DNA of 64,000 bases from an uncultured Lachnospiraceae bacterium (GTDB lineage Bacteria; Bacillota; Clostridia; Lachnospirales; Lachnospiraceae). Below, in pieces: positions 52,926 to 61,900 of the stretch. The notes beneath the pieces were generated by a model. It saw only the letters and a list, made by a program, of their open reading frames with translations. It searched no databases and had not been told where the DNA came from. The position numbers and the translations under genes are program-made. The stretch spans positions 44,547 through 108,546 of the forward strand of contig CAJUJP010000008.1 in NCBI GenBank assembly GCA_910586615.1, written 5' to 3'. Within the stretch, counting starts at the first letter, position 1, and every line of letters begins with the position of its first letter.

Positions 52926-53705
52926 TCACAGCTTCTTTACATTTCTGTCCCCGTGCAGAATCCGTTCCTGATCGGAAGCGCTCAGTGATGTGATCTTTCC
53001 CGTCCGGTCGTAATAAGTCAGAAGACTGGAATTTCTGGCCATTGTCTTTCGGCCGTTATCCGTTACAATACTGAGCACCTGTTCCAGATTACCGCTTCTT
53101 AAATACTTCTGTATTTCTTTATTTTTTGCGGCTTCACGCTGCATCTGTCTGAATGCCGCAAGTTCCGGATTCTGCAGACTCTCAAGTTCCTTTTGCGCAA
53201 GATATTCTTCCGTCAGCCGCTCCGGTTCTGCTGCAATTTGCGCTGTGTTCTCATCACTGCCGGCATCCGGCCCCGGCATCGTACCGACATCCTCTGCGCT
53301 TGCATCATCTTGCATGACGTCCGGCTGCGCCTCATCATTCCAGACCTTGTATAGAAAAGCCTTAACTGCCTGTGCAAAGCCACGCACCCATGCAAGAACC
53401 GTATCCATCAGTCCCTGTCCGGAAGCAGATGTCTGCCCTGTTGCTGCCTGCTCCGTTTTGGAGGCTGTCTGGCCGTTTCGGGATAATTCCAGCCGTACAC
53501 CCCCCTGCGTCACTGAGCGCGGACTGATCTTGACGGATTCTTCGGTCTCTTCCGTCTTATCTTTCTTGTCCTTATCTTCCTTTTCTTCCTGGGCACGCTG
53601 ATAATTAAGACTGAATTTCTCACCGTTATCCGCTTTATCCGACGGGTCGGGCATTTTCAATTTTGAATAATCATAATAATCGTTGTTGTTTATTCTGTTA
53701 ACCAT
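52926..53705 (-). CDS. Unknown acidic, probably disordered protein
   Basis: The protein has 259 residues, rich in charged and polar residues (EEKEDKDKKDKTEETEES), with a possible amphipathic helix (MDTVLAWVRGFAQAVKAFLYKVW) and a structured C terminus (KNKEIQKYLRSGNLEQVLSIV). I do not recognise the family. A TATAAT lies only six bases before the ATG at 53705, which would make a near-leaderless mRNA; GGCGG next to the ATG could instead be a weak ribosome site. Confidence 0.6.
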   Translation of the reverse strand: MVNRINNNDYYDYSKLKMPDPSDKADNGEKFSLNYQRAQEEKEDKDKKDKTEETEESVKISPRSVTQGGVRLELSRNGQTASKTEQAATGQTSASGQGLMDTVLAWVRGFAQAVKAFLYKVWNDEAQPDVMQDDASAEDVGTMPGPDAGSDENTAQIAAEPERLTEEYLAQKELESLQNPELAAFRQMQREAAKNKEIQKYLRSGNLEQVLSIVTDNGRKTMARNSSLLTYYDRTGKITSLSASDQERILHGDRNVKKL

Positions 53706-53799
53706 ACCGCCATTATAGCAGATTTATTTCTGAAAAGCTATCCGGTCCGCCGGAAATTCCTGTTTGTGGAATTGCGAAATCTGCTTCGCCGCCTGCTGT

Positions 53800-54288
53800 T
53801 TATTTCTGATTGATATAATTCACAAGACCTTCCGCCGCAATGATCTTCTGCATGAATTCAGGGAATGCCTGTCCTTTGTAGGTTGTATTCTTCGTCACAT
53901 CCGTGATTATGCCGGTGTCAAAATTCACTTCCACCACATCCCCGGCTTCAATCTCTCCTGCCGCCTCCGGGCATTCGATGATCGGAAGACCGATATTGAT
54001 AGCGTTCCGATAAAAAATCCGGGCAAAAGTTTCCGCGATCACACAACTCACGCCAGCCGCCTTGATGGCTATAGGCGCATGTTCCCTGGACGAACCGCAG
54101 CCGAAATTCTTTGTGGCAACAATGATATCTCCTTTGTTTACCCTGTTTACAAAATCCTTGTCAATATCTTCCATACAATGGGCTGCCAGTTCCGCGGGAT
54201 CGGAAGAATTTAAATAACGCGCGGGAATGATCACATCCGTATCCACATTGTCTCCATATTTAAAAACAGTACCTTTTGCTGATTGCAT
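53800..54288 (-). CDS. leuD: 3-isopropylmalate dehydratase small subunit
   Basis: The protein has 162 residues from MQSAKGTVFKYGDNVDTDVI (start 54288, GGAGGAG upstream). The LeuD swivel-domain signature is ARYLNSSDPAELAAHCMED and ATKNFGCGSSREHAP (the sequence around the substrate-binding region). It forms an enzyme with LeuC for the second step of leucine synthesis. It lies about 130 bases after leuC. Confidence 0.96.
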   Translation of the reverse strand: MQSAKGTVFKYGDNVDTDVIIPARYLNSSDPAELAAHCMEDIDKDFVNRVNKGDIIVATKNFGCGSSREHAPIAIKAAGVSCVIAETFARIFYRNAINIGLPIIECPEAAGEIEAGDVVEVNFDTGIITDVTKNTTYKGQAFPEFMQKIIAAEGLVNYINQK

Positions 54289-54416
54289 GACTCCTCCGTT
54301 CTGAAGCATCTGCTCCACAATATAATATTTAGTATGGCATTTATGCCGTATCAATTCAGATTGTCAACGCTTATATCACTCACCGTTCCGAATCATTTCG
54401 CAACAGGCCGGACACA

Positions 54417-55682
54417 CTATGCAAGCTGACAGGGACAGGAAATCTTACCTGTTACGGCGCTTGCCGCCGCCACAGCAGGACTTGCCAGATAAATCTCGGA
54501 ATTCACATGTCCCATCCGTCCTACAAAGTTACGGTTTGTAGTGGATACACAGCGTTCTCCCTCTGCAAGAATACCCATGTAACCGCCCAGACAAGGTCCG
54601 CAGGTGGGCGTGCTGACGATAGCTCCCGCCTCAATAAACGTCTTGAGAAGCCCTTCTTCCATGGCCTGCAGATAAATTGCCTGAGTTGCCGGAATCACGA
54701 TACATCTCATCCCACCGGCCACATGTCTGCCCTGTAAAACTCTGGCCGCGACACGCAGGTCATCCAGTCTGCCATTGGTACAGGAGCCGATTACTACCTG
54801 ATCGATTCTGATATCTTCTGTGATCTCATCGATTGTCTTTGTATTTTCCGGCAGATGCGGAAATGCGACCGTAGGTCTTAAAGTGCTCAGATCGATGGTG
54901 TACTCTTCATCATAAACAGCATCCTCATCCGCCTCATAAATCTTATACTCTTTCGCAGAGTGTTCTTTCATATAAGAAAGGGCCAGATCGTCTACCGGGA
55001 AGATTCCATTTTTTCCGCCTGCTTCAATCGCCATATTGGCAATGGTAAATCTGTCATCCATAGACAGATTCTTTATGCCGTCTCCTGTAAATTCCATGGA
55101 CTTATAAAGGGCACCGTCCACTCCGATCATACCGATGATATGTAAAATCACATCCTTGCCGCTCACCCACTCGGAGGGCTTTCCGGTCAGATTGAACCTG
55201 ATCGCGGACGGAACCTTAAACCACGCCTTGCCGGTGGCCATGCCTGCCGCCATGTCCGTACTGCCCACACCCGTAGAGAAAGCGCCCAGCGCTCCGTATG
55301 TACATGTATGGGAATCTGCACCGATGATCACGTCTCCGGCTACAGTAAGGCCTTTTTCCGGAAGCAGCGCATGCTCGATTCCCATCTCACCCACTTCAAA
55401 ATAATTGGTAATCTCGTTGCGGCGTGCAAATTCACGCACACATTTGCAGTGCTCCGCCGATTTGATATCTTTGTTCGGCACAAAATGATCCGGTACAAGG
55501 GCGATTTTGTCTTTATGGAACACACCGTCCACGTTCATTTTCTCCATCTCCTTGATGGCAACCGGGCTCGTAATGTCGTTGCCCAGTACCAGATCCAAGT
55601 CTGCCTCGATCAACTGACCGGCCTCCACGTGATCAAGTCCTGCATGGGCCGCCAGAATTTTCTGCGTCATTGTCATTCCCAT
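54417..55682 (-). CDS. leuC: 3-isopropylmalate dehydratase large subunit
   Basis: The protein has 421 residues from MGMTMTQKILAAHAGLDHVE (start 55682, GGAGG upstream; another in-frame ATG lies six bases on). The iron-sulfur cysteines are in IGSCTNGRLDDLRVAA and TPTCGPCLGGYMG, and the HDPT-type substrate region appears as GADSHTCTYGALG. The open frame extends far upstream of the chosen start, but the family begins here. It is the partner of leuD. Confidence 0.96.
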   Translation of the reverse strand: MGMTMTQKILAAHAGLDHVEAGQLIEADLDLVLGNDITSPVAIKEMEKMNVDGVFHKDKIALVPDHFVPNKDIKSAEHCKCVREFARRNEITNYFEVGEMGIEHALLPEKGLTVAGDVIIGADSHTCTYGALGAFSTGVGSTDMAAGMATGKAWFKVPSAIRFNLTGKPSEWVSGKDVILHIIGMIGVDGALYKSMEFTGDGIKNLSMDDRFTIANMAIEAGGKNGIFPVDDLALSYMKEHSAKEYKIYEADEDAVYDEEYTIDLSTLRPTVAFPHLPENTKTIDEITEDIRIDQVVIGSCTNGRLDDLRVAARVLQGRHVAGGMRCIVIPATQAIYLQAMEEGLLKTFIEAGAIVSTPTCGPCLGGYMGILAEGERCVSTTNRNFVGRMGHVNSEIYLASPAVAAASAVTGKISCPCQLA

Positions 55683-55760
55683 ATCTGTATTATCCTCCTT
55701 CACAGAATCTGAATTTTCTCCGCTTTTTAAAACAGGATCACAACAGACCCTTTTCCCGAT

Positions 55761-55789
55761 AGTATACCACGGAAATCTGCATTTGGCTA
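55761..55789 (-). promoter_or_regulatory. Putative promoter of leuCD
   Basis: On the minus strand, TAGCCA (55789-55784) and TATACT (55766-55761) are 17 bases apart. The leader before leuC is about 70 bases, too short for a T-box. Confidence 0.5.
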
Positions 55790-55820
55790 CCTTAACCCGC
55801 AGGCGGAATATGCTATCCGA

Positions 55821-55857
55821 AACAAACGCTGCCACGCTCTGCGAGACAGCTTATTGT
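55821..55857 (-). repeat. Dispersed 37-base repeat, copy B
   Basis: This is the minus-strand copy of the repeat at 4977-5013 (about 33 of 37 identical). It lies immediately after the terminator of the giant GH43 gene, as copy A lies after the cytidylate-kinase-like gene terminator. Confidence 0.7.
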
Positions 55858-55892
55858 AAAAAGAGCCATGCACATCGTGCACAGCCCTTTTT
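55858..55892 (-). terminator. Terminator of the giant GH43 gene
   Basis: AAAAAGAGCCATGCAC (55858-55873) and GTGCACAGCCCTTTTT (55877-55892) form a long stem with small mismatches, followed on the minus strand by a T-run. It starts 11 bases past the stop codon. Confidence 0.85.
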
Positions 55893-55902
55893 CATAGAAA
55901 TA

Positions 55903-58900
55903 TTAATTTGATCTCTTCATCCATTTAGGCAGGATCTTGAATTTTACGGATTTGGTTCCGCCATAAGTTCCTTCGCCTCTGATGGTCAGTGTTGCGTTTC
56001 CTTTTCTGGTATTGTTGCTGTAGCCTTCGATCACAAATTCATCCTGACTTAAAGTGACTTTATTTTTTCCGCTTCCGATCGTAACTGTCAGCTTATCTTT
56101 TGCCGGACATACAGGTTTTCCGTTTGCATAATAGTAAGTACCGTTCACGGTTACTTTTGCTGAAGAAATCAGAACCTTTTTAATCCGGATCGTTACAGCC
56201 GCTGTTCCGGTATAATTCTTCTTTCCGGTTAACTGTACAGTTGCCGTTCCGCAGTGGGTATCGTTTCCGGCTTCATCCTTTTCCAGTGTTATGTTTTCGA
56301 CTGCACCCACAGTATATTCACCGGCAGATAACTTCACACCGTTATCATATACTTTCAGCTTTGCTTTATAATTTCCGTTTGCGGCATATTTCAGATCTTC
56401 GGCCGCAATTGTAATGGACGCATCTGAAATTTCTTTCGGTGTGATTTCAAAAGCAAGAGCATTCTTTCGTACTCCGGTATAGTTTCCGATTCCCTTTACA
56501 GTTACTTTTGCGTTCACGCCTGCCGCCTTATTGCCGCTGTAGGTTACGGTGTAGTCTTTATCCTGCTCAAGAACTTTATCTTTCCAGGTTACTTTGACTG
56601 CAGGTTTTGCACCGCTCTTATCCTGTGCCGCCTTGAGCTGGGCATCTGTCTCTGCAAACTGTATTGTTACGTCTCCGTCTGTCTGCTGTGCCAGATTGAT
56701 CTTGCTTATGGTAAAATTCTTTTTTACAGTTCCGCTGAATTCACCTTTACCGGTGATCGTCATGGTTACCTTTCCGGCATTGATATTAGCTGTATAAGCA
56801 ATATCATAATCTTTCGCTTCAAGAATTCTCTCATCCGCGGTTCCCTTATTCAGTTTCAGGCTTATATTCTGTGTGACAGCCTCTCCTGTATAAGGGATTG
56901 ATGACTGGAATCCTTCCATAACAGCTTTTTGAATTGCCGTGCCGTTGATCTTGAAGTTCAGCGTCTTACTACCGCAGTAATCACTGTCTGCTTTCGCGGT
57001 CAGGATCACCGTTGCCGTGCCTGCACTGGTGTTATCCCTGTATTCAATATCAAAAATATCACTCAGCTTCTTGTCAGCAGGAACAACACTCTTACCCTTG
57101 TATGTCACTGCAATATCCGGTGTCAGAGGACTTCCGGTGTAATTCTGTGCAGCCACTTTGAACTTAAGGGCACTCGTCAGAATCTTATCTGTCACAACAA
57201 CATCATAAATTAATTCTCCGTCGAAGCTGCTGGTATCCTTTGTCTTAATGATTAACTGATACACTCCTGCTTCCGTCAGCTTCTCTACGGTCTCTTCGCC
57301 CTTCTTATAAGTAACCGTATAATCTTTTGCAGGAACAGTCAACTTTCCGTATTTCAGAGTGATCTTCTGGGTCTGCCCCAACGGATCTCCCTTGCTGTTA
57401 CGCCGTACATTCATTTCCGGCTTATACTTGATCGTCACATTATCCTTTGTAAGCTTTCTCTGTACAATATTAAAATGAATGAAAAACTTACTTGCTTTTT
57501 CGTAATTTCCGCAAGGTGTAATTGTGACTTTAGCCGGTTTTTCCGGAGTACTTACCTTTTTGTTGTCGGAATAGCTGACTTTATAATCGACCTTTTCTGT
57601 CAGTTTCTTCGTACCGTCATAAACCGTGATCGCCGGTTTCATCGCTGCACCTGTGTACGCCTGATCTTCGATCCGCTCTACCCAGATACCGGTCTTAACC
57701 GGTCCGGTACTGCCTTCATCACCTTCTCCGGGTTCTTCACAATAATAATAGTAGCTTCCATACAGGGAAAGATCTTCTGAGACATCTGTATCAAAATCAT
57801 ATAATAACGTTTTTGCCTCGTCTGCGTACCAGATGATTCCGTATTTTCCGTTTGTGTCGCTTCCTTCAAATACAGGCTGTTCCAGTCTGGTATTTTTTTC
57901 CACTGTTTTTGTTTCCACTGTTCCATCAGGATAGTGGAACATTACAGTTATCTTATTATCACTGCCGCCCGGCTGATAATTTTTACTTCCGTACAGATCC
58001 AGATTTTCTGAGACAACTGTTTCGAAATCATACAATACGGTTTTCGCCTCATCCGTATACCAGTCAATGGTATATTTTCCGATTTCATCTTCGCCTTCAG
58101 ATAATGGCTTGTCCAGTTTGCTGTTCTTTTCCAGCGTCTCTGTTTTGGTTGTTCCGTCCGGATAGTGCAGCGTTACTGTTACTTTGTTTTCATCACCATC
58201 CTGCTGATATTTTTTACTTCCATACAGGTTCAGGTCTTCCGAGACAGCTTTTTCGAAATCGTACAGTACGGTTTTCGCCTCATCCGTATACCAGTCGATG
58301 GTATATTTCCCGGTTTCATCTTCACCTTCTGATACCGGCTTGTTCAGTTTGTGGTTCTTTCTCAGAATCACTGTTTCGGTTGTTTCATCCGGATAGTGTA
58401 AAGTTACTGTGACTTTCTTGTTATCTTCCTCTACATCTGTATATTCTTTCGTATAATAGCCCTTGACCGAAGCGTCTGTTAAGGTACATTTCTCCATACC
58501 CCAGAAACAGTTCGTTTTTGCAACAACACCCCACGAGAATTTCTGACATTTGGAAATATAGTCCAGAATATCCTGATAGGATACTGCCGCAGATCCGTTT
58601 TTGACCTGTTCTACCGGATTCCCGTCAACTTCCATCACAACTTCATCCGCTGAAATACGGATATAATAGTGGTGCGTTTCCGCCCTGTCCAGTTTCGTGA
58701 CAGGGATTTCGATACCCGCCGTCTTTAATGCATCAGGATTGTTGAGATCCATCCACTTGTTGATCTCTGCAGCTTCCATCTCATTATAGCAGATATACGG
58801 CGCTGTCTGGATGCTGACGCGTCCGTTTGCCGCTCCTTCTGCGGGCTGGTAGAACGCAAGCAGACCGTCCCAGCCGTTCATAAAGGCACTTTCTGCATAT

Positions 58901-61900
58901 TTTACTTTAAAATCAAGTACCGCTTCATCCAACTTTTTCCCGTACAGAGGATTATCCATAACAGTCGGTGCATCTGCCAGCACAACTTCTTCCTTACTGT
59001 CAGCTTTGTATTCATTGCTGCTGATGCTTATATTCTTTACCGTGGAGAGTTCGCTTCTCCAGAAAGAGGCATGTTTGTCTCCAACACCCCATGCAAATTG
59101 ATCGCATTTCCCGACGTAAGCAAGCAGTTCCGCAAAATCCCCATTACCGGATAACGTATTTGCATCTGCATTTACAACAAGATTACCATCCAGATAGATT
59201 CTGCATTCCGTTTTGGTAATTACAATTTTGACATTATATTCCTGCCCGAACTTCATATCCTTTGCAAGATTATTTTTTTCAGGATGATTAATGTCAAGGA
59301 AGACATTCTCTTGCCCTGCCGGCAGCATTTCATTCAGACAGATATAGGGATTGGTCTGGAAAGAAACCCTTCCCGTTGTCGCCGAATTGAAGAAAGCAAA
59401 AATTCCGTCAAAACCGGTCTTGTATCCACCCTCCGTAAACGTAATATCATAGTCTACGATCAGGGAGTCCAGATCTTTTCCATAGAACGGATTTTCGATC
59501 AATTCAATCTGTGCCGCGCTGGTTAACTCCAGAAGATCTTTTTTCAGCACTACATTTTTTGATGTCGACGGTGCTGCCGGAATCTTTACAAGCACTTTGA
59601 ATGTTGCTGTCTTTGTGACTGCTCCTTTTGTTACCTCGGCCGTCAATGTTACTTCTGTCTCTTCTTCCGGTATGGTAACTTTACCGTCTGCCGCAATAAT
59701 GTCCGGATGAGAGGTTGTCCACTGTATGGTCGCGCCAAATCCGCCTTCAACCGGCAGTGTGATATCTTTCGTCGTAGATTTTGGAATCTGATTACCCAGC
59801 GCCGCAATCACACTGTCTACAACACTCGCGTCATCGGCCTGATTCACATAAAACTTCATGTTCGAGATGGCAGCATTTGCCTTTACATCATCCCAGAATG
59901 AACCAAATCCCATGCACAGGGTTGGCGCCTGTTTCTGCAGCCATTCCAGAACATTGGAATAGTCTGTTAAAGTTCCGCCGCCGTTATCCGTTTCCCGGAT
60001 TGTCTGGTCATATGCAAGTTTGTCATCTACCAGAACCTCAAATCCCGTACCGCTTAAGTTTATGGTAACATGCGCCGTCTCTTTGCCGCTTTCTGCAATT
60101 GCGTCACCGATATAATCTTTTACAAGATTATAATTATTCAGGTTTGCATCATACCAGCCGCCCGTTGCATTATAGCCCAGATAGGAGCCTTGTGTAAAAT
60201 GCAGCTTGCCGGACTGCCCGTTAAAAGCAAACAGGACTCCAAGCGCCTGCACATCACCGGTATGTTTCACATCAAATTCCATGCTGACGCCGCCGGAAAA
60301 CTCTATGCCTGCCGTATTCGCTATATAATACGGATTGGGCATAGACGGTCTTGATAAATCCGGAAGTGTCAGTGGGCTGTTCGTATATGCCTCTCCTACC
60401 AGATATCTGCCATCCGTCAGACTGTCTTTTTTCACAATTGTAATAGTATAATCCTTTTGATAATAGTAATCTCCGCTTACCATTGTCATGGTAAAGGTCA
60501 CGTCTGTATCGTTCTCCGGCAGTTCGGATATCGTACCGTCATTTGCGACCAGACTTTCATTGGAAGACTGCCAGTACAGGTCAACTCCCTCACCGCCTTT
60601 GGAGGGAAGCTTAAAGCTGCCATATGCTTTTTCAGGTACTACATAAGCAGGATTGGACACGTTATCTGCAATGATCGCCTTGCCTCCCAGCTTCTTTGCA
60701 CCCCAGAGGGTAACGCCCGTCTGTTCATCCACACCTGTAAAGCACATTGTCTTGATTCCGGCGGAATCCTTTGTCACTTCCGCAAAAACACCGGAGTAAG
60801 CCTGTCCGTCAATGGTAAGCGTTGCGTACGCCTGCCCGCTCTCTACCGTCCATGTACCGGTTTCCTGTCCATCCTTCGTGATCTTACCCTCTGAAGTAAG
60901 CGTACAGGTTACAATTTCTGCAAGGGGACCTGAGTAATTTCCAGCCAGATTACCGCCGCCGCTGTTCTTATCATAGCCTCTGGAATAATCGCCTACGATG
61001 ATCTCATATTCTCCTGCAACGTCTGTTGGTTCTGCATTATAATCTAATTTATCATCATTTGCAAAGGCAAACGGAGATGCGAGAATCCATCCGTTTTTGT
61101 TCTTGAATAATTCATGTACACGGAGTTCATGGATTGCTGTATCATCATTGAATTTCGTATGGTAAACCACATACGCTCTGTCACCGTCCACAATCGCGGA
61201 ATTATGCCCCTGTGCAACTTCACCTTTCGACATATGATCCCATTGGTAATACGTCATCAGACGCATTCCTCTTGTGTCGATCCGATCAACTTCCTGTGCA
61301 TAATCGGCTATAAAGTTTGGCTTGAATTCTTCAAAAATCGCACTGGTTCCGGTGGTATCCACATACGGACCATCCGGATGCTCAGAACGGAATATTCTCA
61401 TGGAATAACCGCCGTTGGGGGCGTAGAATCCATAGGACATAAACAGATAATAATAATTGCCTATTTTCTCTATGTAAGGGCCTTCACCCGAAACATAATA
61501 GCCGCCTGCGATCTTCTTACCGAAATAGGGATCGCTTGTCACGCTCTGCTGTTTCTCATCAAAATCACTGGCATAGGACACGGTATAATCCCTGAGTCCG
61601 GTCGTTTCATCCAGTTCCAGTGCATAGATACCGCCTGACCAGGAACCGTAAATCATCCAGAGTTTTCCGTTGTCATCATAAAATACGGCAGGATCGATGG
61701 CATGAGGCCAGTAATCTGCCCATTCATTCTTGGCTGTTATGTCGGTGATTTTTCCGTTTCCGTCTACAGTTACGTTCGGAACTTTCCGATACCGTGCCGG
61801 CAGTTCAGCGCCTTCTCCGATGATATACTTTAAGTCTGTTTCCTGATAGTTGATCGGTGCATTTTCCTGTGCAGAGAATCCTGAATACACAACCGGTCCC

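Noticed and set aside
55903..55930. A sortase anchor at the C terminus of the giant protein
   Set aside because: The end KFKILPKWMKRSN has no LPXTG motif, hydrophobic helix or S-layer domain.
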